From Dyella psychrodurans (GTDB lineage Bacteria > Pseudomonadota > Gammaproteobacteria > Xanthomonadales > Rhodanobacteraceae): a stretch of DNA of 64,000 bases. A program made the translations under genes and the position numbers. The stretch covers positions 62,001 through 126,000 of the forward strand of contig NZ_QRBF01000010.1 in the NCBI RefSeq assembly GCF_003363265.1. The letters run 5' to 3'. The notes below the pieces were generated by a model. The model saw nothing but the letters and a program-made list of their open reading frames with translations. It was not told the origin of the DNA and searched no databases. Of the stretch, positions 50,881 through 58,913 are shown one piece after another (position 1 is the first letter of the stretch; each line of letters opens with the position of its first letter).

Positions 50881-51798
50881 TCACTTGGCCACGTCCTGGC
50901 CTTTGTTCAGATCGATCATCGGTATCGAACCTGCCCCCACGACTTGCGGAAGCACGCCGTTCCAGTGCTGCAACCCGTAGAAATGCGAATACTCCGGATT
51001 GCTCTTGAGCGCCTCGCCGACTGTCTCGATCGCCTTGGCCTGCGCCTGCGCCTGCAACACGGTGGCCTGCGCTTCGCCGTTGGCGCGCTCCACGGCCGCG
51101 GTGGCTTCCGCATTGGCGGTAACGGTTTTCTGCTCGCCCTCGTATTTCTTCTGAGCCACCGTATTTTCCGCCTGCACGGCAAGGTTCTTGGCGCGCACGG
51201 CCTCTTCGATCGATTGATCGAACACAGGCGAGTAGTGGATGCCCACCAGCTGCACGTCGACCACGTCGACGTTGAAGAGCCGCTGCAAGGCCTCGCTGAT
51301 GTCCTTGCGCATCTGTGCGGTGATCTGCGCGCGCTGATCGGAAATGGTCAGCGTGTTGTATTGCGCGAACGCTGCCAGCGCACGATCCCTTACCACCGGA
51401 AGAATCGTGGATTCGATATCCACCGAACCGGCGCGCCCCACGTGATAAAGCAGATTCATCACCGCCGAGCTTGGAATCTGATAGATCAGGCTGACGTCGA
51501 TCGTGACCTTCTGGTTGTCGTTGGTATACACATCCAGGCCGTTGAGCGTGTATATCGAACGACTCGTCTGCAGGCGATCGACCGATTCAAAGAAAGGCAC
51601 CTTGAAATGCACGCCGGTGGTAAGCGGCGCGGACGTCATCGGCGTACCGCCCATCCAGCGCGTCCCGGCCTCCTCGCTGGGCGACACGACAAAGACGCTG
51701 CTGTAGAGGAACATCACAACCAGGGCCGCGATAAGCAGGCCCCCGACACCGAAGCGACCGAGGAAACCACGCGGATCCTTGGGCGGTAAGCTGAGCAT
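50881..51798 (-). CDS. SPFH/Band 7 (prohibitin-like) membrane protein
   Basis: A 305-residue protein with GGAG before the start. A single N-terminal transmembrane helix (FGVGGLLIAALVVMFLYSSVFVV) anchors an SPFH domain (VSPSEEAGTRWMGG, VPFFESVDRLQTSRS, VDVVDVQLVGIHYS) and a coiled-coil tail (AVRAKNLAVQAENTVAQKKYEGEQKTVTANAEATAAVERANGEAQATVLQAQ). Prohibitin/HflK-C-like oligomers form membrane rings that organise proteases or lipid domains. No partner gene is next to it; convergent with the GGDEF gene. Confidence 0.87.
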   Translation of the reverse strand: MLSLPPKDPRGFLGRFGVGGLLIAALVVMFLYSSVFVVSPSEEAGTRWMGGTPMTSAPLTTGVHFKVPFFESVDRLQTSRSIYTLNGLDVYTNDNQKVTIDVSLIYQIPSSAVMNLLYHVGRAGSVDIESTILPVVRDRALAAFAQYNTLTISDQRAQITAQMRKDISEALQRLFNVDVVDVQLVGIHYSPVFDQSIEEAVRAKNLAVQAENTVAQKKYEGEQKTVTANAEATAAVERANGEAQATVLQAQAQAKAIETVGEALKSNPEYSHFYGLQHWNGVLPQVVGAGSIPMIDLNKGQDVAK

Positions 51799-52157
51799 AA
51801 GTCGTCTCCATTACGGTTTGCGTCGAACATGGCGTGCCGCACCGGCCGCAAAGACGCGATCAGCGCGAATAGCAAAGAGGTTTTGCATGCCCTTATGGGC
51901 ATCAGGCCGTTCCCCCATAGCGACATCATAGCCAGTCGTTGCTGCGTCGGCCCATCGACGCGGCAAACATGACCAGGCGGATGCGTTGTCCGGATCGTGT
52001 CCGGACAACGGTGCATATCGTCCGCGGACAGCCTCTTCTTCATGCTGCGGCATGCGGAAATGGCGCAGCCATGCAGGTTTCGGGACGTTTAAACCCTTGG
52101 CACAGGGTTTGCCATCTATCTCTTGAAAGCCTCATGACTCAAACCCGGAGAACCGCC
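51799..52157. other. Divergent intergenic region with two palindromes
   Basis: About 360 bp. Two hairpins stand out: ATGCCC-TTAT-GGGCAT at 51887-51902 and GTTGTCCGGA-TCGTG-TCCGGACAAC at 51985-52009 (perfect 10-bp arms). Either could be an operator or structured leader. No gene is seen. Confidence 0.5.
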
Positions 52158-52313
52158 ATGAAACTCGAGACCCTGCTGCTGAAAAGCCTTTTCGTCGCTT
52201 CCTTCCTGATCTGCGTGCTGACGGTAGGTTCCATGCTCACCGCAAAGATCACCGTGTCGGCCGTTGCCGGCAACGACGCCACGGTTGCGGCAAGCGTGAG
52301 CAACGCCAGCTGA
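52158..52313 (+). CDS. Small membrane peptide (51 aa)
   Basis: A short open frame with CCGGAG seven bases before the ATG. MKLETLLLKSLFVASFLICVLTVGSMLTAKITVSAVAG forms one hydrophobic segment (residues about 8-30), followed by an Ala/Ser/Val-rich tail. Could be a small single-pass inner-membrane protein or a short secreted peptide. No family recognised. Confidence 0.55.
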   Translation: MKLETLLLKSLFVASFLICVLTVGSMLTAKITVSAVAGNDATVAASVSNAS

Positions 52314-52738
52314 TCGGTTCGGCGAGCGACGGCTTTGCCTTTGTTCGGAGCAGTGGCGACGGCTCGTTGATGCAAGGGCATCAGAACCGCCTCCGCCGTA
52401 CCGTGAGACACGAAGAATTTAGACCGATCAAAACAGATAATGCTCGGCGCAGAAAACCATCCGACGGTACCTGCGCGAGCCTCCCGGAACCGGCGGGAAC
52501 GACAGGGTGATGTGACCCAATGAGTCAGCTCTTTTCAACGAAGTGCCTCTCCTCAGCACCCCGTTTAAAAGTGTGAGTTCAATCACAGTTGTCGAACCTT
52601 CGGTAAGCCGCTGTCGGGATTGGCATGACGCGCAAGCATGCGGCCGACGGCGCCCTTGGCTTAATTCATGCTTTAAGACTACAGAAGCGGGCAACGCCAA
52701 CAGGTGCCCGCAAGTCATCCGGCGCTTGAGGGGGAGCG
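52314..52738. other. Intergenic region with CRP/Clp-type site
   Basis: About 425 bp between the small peptide and the nuclease-like gene. It contains a consensus CRP-type palindrome (52572-52587). No gene is seen; short frames lack ribosome binding sites. Confidence 0.45.
52572..52587. promoter_or_regulatory. Consensus CRP/Clp binding site
   Basis: TGTGAGTTCAATCACA at 52572-52587 is a perfect TGTGA-N6-TCACA palindrome, the CRP consensus, also recognised by the Xanthomonas homologue Clp, which responds to c-di-GMP. It lies about 150 bp before the nuclease-like gene at 52739, suitable for class I or repressor-type regulation. Confidence 0.65.
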
Positions 52739-53548
52739 GTGACCAGGCGGAAAGACAGCAGCATGGAAGTGGTGTCCCGGTTGCCCTGGCAGGCAGGCAT
52801 CGTGCTGGGCATTGTGGGTTACGTCAGCGTGCGTTACCTGCTCGCCTGGTCGTTGTCGACGCTCGGCGGTCCGGTGGGCCAGGCCTTGGGACAACAGCTC
52901 GGCCAGGGCTTGGGCGCCGCCGTCGCCTCGTTGCTGCTGGGCATGTGCTGGGCTGCCGCGTTGATCTCCTACATGGATAGCCGCCGGCGCTCGCAATTGC
53001 TCGAGACCCAGACCGGGCTCAACAGCCTGCGCGCCATCGACTGGCGCGAATTCGAATTGCTGGTGGGCGAAGCCTTCCGGCGTCAGGGTTATGCCGTGAA
53101 GGAAACCGGGCTTGGCGGCGCCGATGGTGGCGTCGACCTGATCCTTCTCAAGGACGGCGCCATGACGCTGGTGCAATGCAAGCAATGGCGCACCAAGCTG
53201 GTGGATGTGCGAGTGGTGCGCGAGATGTACGGACTGCTCGCCCACCATCATGCCGACGCCGTGAAAATCGTCGCCATCGGCAACTACACCGATGACGCGC
53301 GCCTGTTTGTGCATGGCAAGCCGATCGAGCTGATCCACGGCAACGCATTGCTGGAGATGGTGCGCGATGTCCAGCGGACCACGCCCTCCCGATACAAACT
53401 GATCCAGAACCCCGAACCGTTGCCGGGATTGGAACCCCTGTGTCCCACCTGCGGCCGCCCGATGGTGCAACGGGCCAACCGCAGATCGGGAAAAACATTC
53501 TGGGGCTGTTCGGCTTACCCCGCGTGCCGTAGTTCGCGCGTCGCGTAA
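52739..53548 (+). CDS. Membrane-anchored Mrr-type restriction-endonuclease-fold protein with zinc-finger tail
   Basis: A 269-residue protein, GTG start with AGGGGG close upstream. Two transmembrane helices (residues about 15-34 and 52-72) precede a cytoplasmic nuclease domain: IDWREFELLVGEAFRRQGYAVKETG, then GGVDLILLKDGAMTLVQCKQW with the D...Q-x-K catalytic set. A C-terminal topoisomerase-type zinc finger follows (CPTCGRPMVQRANRRSGKTFWGCSAYPACR, four Cys). It resembles Mrr-like DNases and is probably an active DNA-processing or defence-related enzyme at the membrane. A paralogue lacking the lysine is at 28340-29014. The CRP-type box upstream suggests regulation. Confidence 0.83.
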   Translation: MTRRKDSSMEVVSRLPWQAGIVLGIVGYVSVRYLLAWSLSTLGGPVGQALGQQLGQGLGAAVASLLLGMCWAAALISYMDSRRRSQLLETQTGLNSLRAIDWREFELLVGEAFRRQGYAVKETGLGGADGGVDLILLKDGAMTLVQCKQWRTKLVDVRVVREMYGLLAHHHADAVKIVAIGNYTDDARLFVHGKPIELIHGNALLEMVRDVQRTTPSRYKLIQNPEPLPGLEPLCPTCGRPMVQRANRRSGKTFWGCSAYPACRSSRVA

Positions 53549-53571
53549 GCCTCGAGCGGATCGAAACCGCC

Positions 53572-54450
53572 TCAGTTCAAGCCTGCGTAGCGCTTGCTGC
53601 CCAGCTGCGTCTGCAGCCTTCTCTTCACGACTTGCAGATTGCTTTGTCGCATGTCTTCGCGCACCTCTCGCGGCGACATGCCCAGCACCTGGCGAAACGC
53701 ATCGGTCATGTGGCTGTGGCTGTTGAAGCCCATATCGCAGGCGAGCGCGGCGAGATCCATTTCGCCGCCGCCCAGGCGGCCCAGTGCCGTTCCGAGGCGT
53801 TGCTGCAAACGGAACTGTCGCAACGATTGCCCGGTACTCCGGCGGAAGATCCGACACAGGTGAAACGGCGAGCAACCGGCCAACTTCGCCAATGCATCCA
53901 CGCCCACGTTTTCTCCTGCATGACCGATGATGGCCTCCTCGACGCGCGCGACCTGGTGCGCAATCCTCGGGTCATGCAGGTCCGCATCGTCCGGCGTCCG
54001 CCCATGCATCAGGTAGGCGAGTATGTCCAGCAGCACCTCCTCTGCGTCGCCGGCATCCTCGTCCTGCAAAATGCCGCGAAACATTTCCACGTGCGTCATC
54101 TGGAATCGAAGGTCATGGCGGAATACCTGACAGGGCTGCTTTGTCGCGACCGTTTTGCCGAGCATGTCCAACACCTCGTCATCGATCAGCACATCGGTGC
54201 AGAGGTCGCAGCTGTCGGGTACCGGATGCGAAGCGAAATATTCGACGTTCTTGCGCACCAGGATCGCCTGTCCCGGACGCGCGCACCACACCTTGCCGCC
54301 GACATGCACCAAAAACGAACCGCATCGGGTAAAGATGAGATGCGCAGGCTCATCGCCCGCGACCACGCCGCAATCGACTCGCGGCTGCTTGCACACATGA
54401 CTGATCACTTTGAAGTGCGGCGACTGCAGCACTGTCCGCATGATCGACAT
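53572..54450 (-). CDS. AraC-family transcriptional regulator
   Basis: A 292-residue regulator: a cupin-like N-terminal sensor (residues about 1-110), then a C-terminal AraC/XylS DNA-binding domain (ALAKLAGCSPFHLCRIFRRSTGQSLRQFRLQQRL and DMGFNSHSHMTDAFRQVLGMSPREVRE) with two helix-turn-helix motifs. Effector unknown. The upstream gap holds two 13-bp direct repeats. Divergent gene 54739 is a plausible target; the convergent nuclease-like gene stops 23 bp away. Confidence 0.87.
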   Translation of the reverse strand: MSIMRTVLQSPHFKVISHVCKQPRVDCGVVAGDEPAHLIFTRCGSFLVHVGGKVWCARPGQAILVRKNVEYFASHPVPDSCDLCTDVLIDDEVLDMLGKTVATKQPCQVFRHDLRFQMTHVEMFRGILQDEDAGDAEEVLLDILAYLMHGRTPDDADLHDPRIAHQVARVEEAIIGHAGENVGVDALAKLAGCSPFHLCRIFRRSTGQSLRQFRLQQRLGTALGRLGGGEMDLAALACDMGFNSHSHMTDAFRQVLGMSPREVREDMRQSNLQVVKRRLQTQLGSKRYAGLN

Positions 54451-54533
54451 AGGCCTTGCTCCACACGAGCGCCCGCGTCCCCGCTTCGATCATACGCCCT
54501 GCCCTCCGCAACCGGATGTGCCGTTTAAAGCAC

Positions 54534-54546
54534 GTTTCTGGAAGCG
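54534..54546. repeat. 13-bp direct repeat, copy 1 (GTTTCTGGAAGCG)
   Basis: First of two identical 13-mers, 82 bp apart, in the divergent gap between the AraC regulator and the secreted protein at 54739. Direct repeats of this kind are typical of AraC-family operators. See copy 2 at 54616-54628. Confidence 0.5.
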
Positions 54547-54615
54547 ACGCAGCGCTGGTTGTGATAGCCGCGCAACGCGACATCACCGGCCACGCGCTTT
54601 GCCGCAAACAGGCAA

Positions 54616-54628
54616 GTTTCTGGAAGCG
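54616..54628. repeat. 13-bp direct repeat, copy 2 (GTTTCTGGAAGCG)
   Basis: Identical to the copy at 54534-54546, same orientation, eighty-two bases downstream: about eight helical turns, so both face the same side of DNA, consistent with cooperative or looping binding. Confidence 0.5.
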
Positions 54629-54738
54629 CGCACGATGAGCTTGCCCGAAGCTTCAGCCTTCCCCGGAAGGCTCCGGCATGAATGCTGCGCCCTCCCCACA
54701 CCGATGTGTTACGCAACTTACGCGATATGGAGGATCCC

Positions 54739-55452
54739 ATGCTGAAAACACTCTGCACATTGCTTGCAACATGCTGCGCCGTCGCGGCCGCAAGCGCCGC
54801 GGATCCGCTGTCGGCCGATCACGGCGACTCCATGGTGTATGCAAAATATTCACATCCGTACGGCAGAACCATCAACGGTTGGGCCAACTTGTCGATGCAG
54901 TGGATTTACCAGGAACCGTACAGCCAGAATCCTTACTTCGATCCGACGGGCGAGTATTGCGGCGTAGGCCAGTCAGGCCCGGTCTGGTATGTCGCGCCGA
55001 TTTTTGCACCCACGCCCGGCAGCTATACGCGTTCGTGCACGATCCCGCACGACAAATCGATCCTGTTCCAGGTGGGCTGGGTCGCCGACACGTGGCCTTG
55101 CCCCGATCCGACTTTCGGCCCGGCGCCCGGTCAGTCGCTGTACGACTTTCTGTATACCAACAGCGAAACCTACTTCTCGAACGTCACCGTCAGCGTGACG
55201 CTGGACGGCAAACCGATCCATGACGCGGTCGACTATCACTACATCTCCGACAGCCTGAACGCGATCAAGGGCGACCTCAGCCTGCAGGCGAACTTCGATC
55301 CGTGCATCACGGGCAACTATCAAGAGATAGTCACCAACGGCTGGTTCCTGATGTTCAAACCCTTGTCGCCCGGCGTGCACACCATCGTGAGCACGACGAC
55401 CAACATGGGCATGATGATGAATACGTTCACCTACTACTTGACGATTGAGTAG
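54739..55452 (+). CDS. Secreted protein of unknown function (237 aa)
   Basis: GGAGG sits 5-6 bases before the ATG. A signal peptide (TLLATCCAVAAASAAD) precedes a 215-residue mature protein with four or more Cys (GEYCGVG, YTRSCTIP, TWPCPDP, FDPCITG) and many aromatic residues: likely a disulfide-stabilised, extracellular beta-rich protein. No known domain recognised. Divergent from the AraC regulator, which may control it. Confidence 0.7.
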   Translation: MLKTLCTLLATCCAVAAASAADPLSADHGDSMVYAKYSHPYGRTINGWANLSMQWIYQEPYSQNPYFDPTGEYCGVGQSGPVWYVAPIFAPTPGSYTRSCTIPHDKSILFQVGWVADTWPCPDPTFGPAPGQSLYDFLYTNSETYFSNVTVSVTLDGKPIHDAVDYHYISDSLNAIKGDLSLQANFDPCITGNYQEIVTNGWFLMFKPLSPGVHTIVSTTTNMGMMMNTFTYYLTIE

Positions 55453-55485
55453 CGGAACGCGTGCGCCCCGTGGCGCTGCGACAGC

Positions 55486-55515
55486 AAAACGCCGAGGGAA
55501 TCGCTTCCCTCGGCG
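55486..55515 (-). terminator. Terminator of secreted paralogue 1
   Basis: Perfect 11-bp stem (55490-55500 with 55505-55515), four-base loop, TTTT on the minus strand. Follows the stop at 55541; nearly the same hairpin follows the paralogue at 57093. Confidence 0.85.
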
Positions 55516-55540
55516 TTCGCGTCACAAGCCATGACGGCTC

Positions 55541-56593
55541 TTAGTTCGACTCGGTGAAGCTGATCGAAGGCGTCGAGCCACCCGTGGCGGTACAAGCGCC
55601 CAGGTTCAGGTTGTTGCTCTCGCCCGTGGTGCCCGAATCGGCTACGCAGGACGGTGCGGCAGTGGAACCGTCGCTCACCGCGAGGTTCACCTTGATGGAG
55701 CTGCCGCTATTGAACTCCGCTTCCGAACCGCCGGCATTGCCCACCACATTGAACTCGCCGGTGTTCCACACCTTCGCGATATACAAGGTGCTGTCCTTCT
55801 GGCTGGTGCTGTAAGCCGTGCCGCCATAGGTGACAACGGCCGTATCGTTACCGCCCGAGGTTGCCGTACCCGTCAGCTTCAGGCCCGCCAGGTCCGTGGG
55901 CGAGATATCCGGCGGCAGAGAGGCGGCGCTGTTCTTGTAGCAGTCGCCCGCGCCGTCGCTTCCAAAGCCGCTCGGGCAACGCCTGCCGCCGTAGCCGATC
56001 AGCCAGTCCTGCATGAAGATGGCGCCCTTCCCTTGCTGCGAGTAATCCGTCGCATACACCCATTGCTGCCACACGGTGCAGCCGGAGTGGCCCGAACACG
56101 CCGAGGTGGTCGACGTGAACTGCGTGTTGAGCTGCACCGAATACTCGTTGGGACCCAGGATGCCGCCATTGCCGTAGGCCGGCACACCCACGCTTTGTTC
56201 GGAGGTCACACCGGTGACCGACGGGAACGTGCCGACCGCGCTGGTGATCAGGTGCGAACCGGTCTGAATGGTGTAGTCGTTGCCGTTACCGGCGGTTTCC
56301 TGTGCACCGAACACGTAGTAGTGCGGCATCGGGTGCACGTCGGTACGGACTGCTCCGCAGGCGACCTGCTGCCACACGATGCTCGGATAGTCGGCATGAA
56401 AGCAGCCTTCCGACGGCGTGGCGATCTGTGCCATGTCCTGACGCCAGGCCTCGCGTGCGACCTCTTCGATCGGCCCCACCTGCGCGCTCGAACCTTGTGC
56501 GGATGCATTGTCGAACGGCGCGGCAAACGCCGCGGGAACGCATGCAGCACCCACAAGACCGGCCAGTAACGCGAATTTCAACGTTGCTTGCAT
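55541..56593 (-). CDS. Secreted protein of unknown function, tandem paralogue 1
   Basis: A 350-residue secreted protein with GGGGAG before the ATG and a signal peptide ending at AFAAP. Highly similar throughout to the next gene (57093-58109); it differs mainly by a short insert after the signal peptide (DNASAQGSSAQ). Conserved features are HPMPHYYVFG, SEQSVGVPAYGNGGI, SGHSGCTVWQQWVY and a run of Gly/Ser/Thr with several Cys pairs. Probably an extracellular beta-rich protein; no catalytic motif recognised. Confidence 0.78.
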   Translation of the reverse strand: MQATLKFALLAGLVGAACVPAAFAAPFDNASAQGSSAQVGPIEEVAREAWRQDMAQIATPSEGCFHADYPSIVWQQVACGAVRTDVHPMPHYYVFGAQETAGNGNDYTIQTGSHLITSAVGTFPSVTGVTSEQSVGVPAYGNGGILGPNEYSVQLNTQFTSTTSACSGHSGCTVWQQWVYATDYSQQGKGAIFMQDWLIGYGGRRCPSGFGSDGAGDCYKNSAASLPPDISPTDLAGLKLTGTATSGGNDTAVVTYGGTAYSTSQKDSTLYIAKVWNTGEFNVVGNAGGSEAEFNSGSSIKVNLAVSDGSTAAPSCVADSGTTGESNNLNLGACTATGGSTPSISFTESN

Positions 56594-56726
56594 TGATTGT
56601 CTCCCCAGTATGCAAATGAAAATGGATGTCGACGCTGGACAATCCAGGCGCCGAGACACTTCCAACAACGACTACACCCGCGAACAACCATGACGGTTGC
56701 CACGGTTCCCCTGCTTTGCCTTTTCA

Positions 56727-56740
56727 CCGTATCCCTACGG
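56727..56740. promoter_or_regulatory. Conserved CCGTATCCCTACGG motif, copy 1
   Basis: CCGTA-TCCC-TACGG dyad in the leader of paralogue 1, conserved in the same position upstream of paralogue 2 (58246-58259) while flanking bases have diverged, suggesting selection. Could be an operator or RNA hairpin. Confidence 0.45.
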
Positions 56741-57037
56741 GGAAGAGATCGAGGCGATGACGCGCCCTTCTCGCGAGTGTCGTGCTCATGGAAAGCACCG
56801 GCACCTCACTGGCTTCGATAACGCATTGGCACTACCGCTATTTACACACAGACGTGTAGCGAAGCCCTTCCCCTACCTGACGCGCTCATCCTTTCAGTCC
56901 TACGCGACGCGCAAGACTTTGCGGGACTGGAGAGCCTGATCGCACGGGCCGTGATGGCCAACAGGTACGCGCGTCTATGCACGCACAGGAATCACCATTT
57001 AAATCGAGGCAAGTCTCACTAGCAGCCCTTTGCATAG

Positions 57038-57067
57038 AAAACGCCGAGGGGATTTCTCCCCTCGGCG
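57038..57067 (-). terminator. Terminator of secreted paralogue 2
   Basis: 11-bp stem (57042-57052 with 57057-57067), four-base loop, TTTT on the minus strand. Similar to the terminator at 55486-55515, so the duplication covered the transcription unit from promoter to terminator. Confidence 0.85.
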
Positions 57068-57092
57068 TGTGTGTCAACTCTTGCTGCAACGC

Positions 57093-58109
57093 TTAGTTCG
57101 ATTCGGTGAAGCTGATCGAAGGCGTCGAGCCACCCGAGGCGGTACAGGCGCCCAGGTTGAGGTTGTTGCTCTCGCCCGTGGTGCCCGAATCGGCCACGCA
57201 GGACGGGGTGGCGGTGGAACCGTCGGTCACCGCGAGATTCACGCTGATGGAGCTGCCGCTGTTGAACTCCGCCTCCGAACCGCCAGCGTTGCCCACCACA
57301 TTGAACTCGCCGGTGTTCCACACCGTCGCGATCTTCAACGTGCTGTCCGCCTGGCTGGTGCTGTAAGCGTTACCGCCGTACGTGACAACGGCCGTATCGT
57401 TACCGCCCGAGGTCGCCGTACCCGTCAGCTTCAGGCCCGCCAGATCCGTGGGCGAGATATCCGGCGGCAGGGCGGCGGCACTGTTCTTGTAGCAGTCACC
57501 CGCGCCGTCGCTGCCAAAGCCACTCGGGCAACGGCGACCGCCGTAGCCGATCAGCCAGTCCTGCATGAAGATGGCACCCACACCATTCTGGGCGTAGTCC
57601 GTCGCATACACCCACTGCTGCCACACGGTGCAGCCGGAGTGGCCCGCGCACACCGAGGTGGTCGACGTGAACTGCGTGTTGAGCTGCACCGAATACTCGT
57701 TGGGGCCCAGGATGCCGCCATCGCCGTAGGCCGGCACACCCACGCTTTGTTCGGAGGTCACACCCGTCACCGACGGGAAAGTACCGACGGCGCTGCTGAT
57801 GAGATTGGAGCCGGTCTGAATGGTGTAGTCGTTGCCGTTACCGGCGGTTTGCGGTGCGCCGAAAAGATAGTAGTGCGGCATCGGATGCACGTCGGTGCGG
57901 ACTGCTCCGCAGGCGACCTGCTGCCAGACGATGCTGGGATAGCTCGCATGGAAACAACCCTGCGACGGCGTGGCGATCTGCGCCATGTTTTCGCGCCACG
58001 CTTGGCGGGCGAGTTCTTCGATCGGGCCAGTACTGCTGGCAAAAGCTGCAGGCACACAGGCGGCACTGATAAGACCGGCAACAAGAGCAATCTTCAACTT
58101 CGTTTGCAT
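57093..58109 (-). CDS. Secreted protein of unknown function, tandem paralogue 2
   Basis: A 338-residue paralogue of 55541-56593, with GGGGAG before the ATG and a signal peptide ending near AFASS. Sequence differences cluster near the signal-peptide junction and in short loops; the core is nearly identical (for example SEQSVGVPAYGDGGI, SGHSGCTVWQQWVY, YGGRRCPSGFGSDGAGDCYKNSAA). Not in an operon with paralogue 1: each has its own leader and terminator. Confidence 0.78.
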   Translation of the reverse strand: MQTKLKIALVAGLISAACVPAAFASSTGPIEELARQAWRENMAQIATPSQGCFHASYPSIVWQQVACGAVRTDVHPMPHYYLFGAPQTAGNGNDYTIQTGSNLISSAVGTFPSVTGVTSEQSVGVPAYGDGGILGPNEYSVQLNTQFTSTTSVCAGHSGCTVWQQWVYATDYAQNGVGAIFMQDWLIGYGGRRCPSGFGSDGAGDCYKNSAAALPPDISPTDLAGLKLTGTATSGGNDTAVVTYGGNAYSTSQADSTLKIATVWNTGEFNVVGNAGGSEAEFNSGSSISVNLAVTDGSTATPSCVADSGTTGESNNLNLGACTASGGSTPSISFTESN

Positions 58110-58913
58110 TTACAGTCTCCCCATACTTGTGAATGGCAATGAATGTCGAGCCTGGACCCCCCAGGCGCCGACGCACTTCCAACAACGACCTACACACGCA
58201 GGCAGCTGGAAACGCCGCTACGTGTCCCCTGAGGTTGCCTATTCGCCGTATCCCTACGGAGAAAAGAACAAGGCGATAGCACGCCCTTCTCGTGGACGCT
58301 GTGCCATGCAGAGCACGCGCGCCTCACGGGCTTGGATGAAGCATGGTTGCGACGAGTATCGAACCGAGACGGGCGATCGCGCCCTACGTCAGGCTATCCA
58401 GATCGTTCATCGACGACCCACGATGAAGCGTTGATCTGGAGGCTGCGCCACGTTCGATGCCATCGATTCGGACAAGGACATTTGGACCGACGATGCTTTC
58501 CCCACAGAAACTCGAAAGCGTGCACTCATCACGTCTCCTCACCTCTTTTTCTATGACCCACATTCCCGGGCTGAAATCCGAGTTGCTCGGCCAGCGCGAC
58601 GAAGAATGCCCAGAAAGAATGTGTAGAAGTCGTGACGTCATTCGCACGTGCAAGAGCTTGCGAACCGGCGCCAAATTTGCGGCTGCTGTTTTAACGCACG
58701 TGCAGCACGACGACGCGCGTTGGACTACACGTTCCGTGCAGTGACACGCGTCGACAATACGCCGCAAAAAATGCCGATTCTCGATATGCGCCGACAAAAC
58801 CGCATGCGTTCGCACGGGACGAAGGGAAGTTGCGCGCTCCGCAATGCATCAAAAAAACCGCGCATTTCGGATGACAAAATTTTGAGACGCAGTGCTCATT
58901 CGCGACGAGCACA
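58110..58913. other. Long intergenic region, promoter of paralogue 2
   Basis: About 800 bp. The first 220 bp are the duplicated leader of paralogue 2. The rest, up to the GGDEF stop at 58914, has higher A/T and no convincing gene: overlapping short frames lack ribosome binding sites and family similarity. Confidence 0.45.
58246..58259. promoter_or_regulatory. Conserved CCGTATCCCTACGG motif, copy 2
   Basis: Identical 14-bp dyad to 56727-56740, in the corresponding position upstream of paralogue 2. Confidence 0.45.

Larger units (their letters stand above)
56594..57092. other. Duplicated promoter region plus terminator of paralogue 2
   Basis: About 500 bp. The part up to about 56815 is clearly similar to 58110-58330 upstream of paralogue 2, including ACTTCCAACAACGAC and the motif CCGTATCCCTACGG (56727-56740). 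The distal part carries the terminator of paralogue 2 at 57038-57067. No separate gene is seen. Confidence 0.6.
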
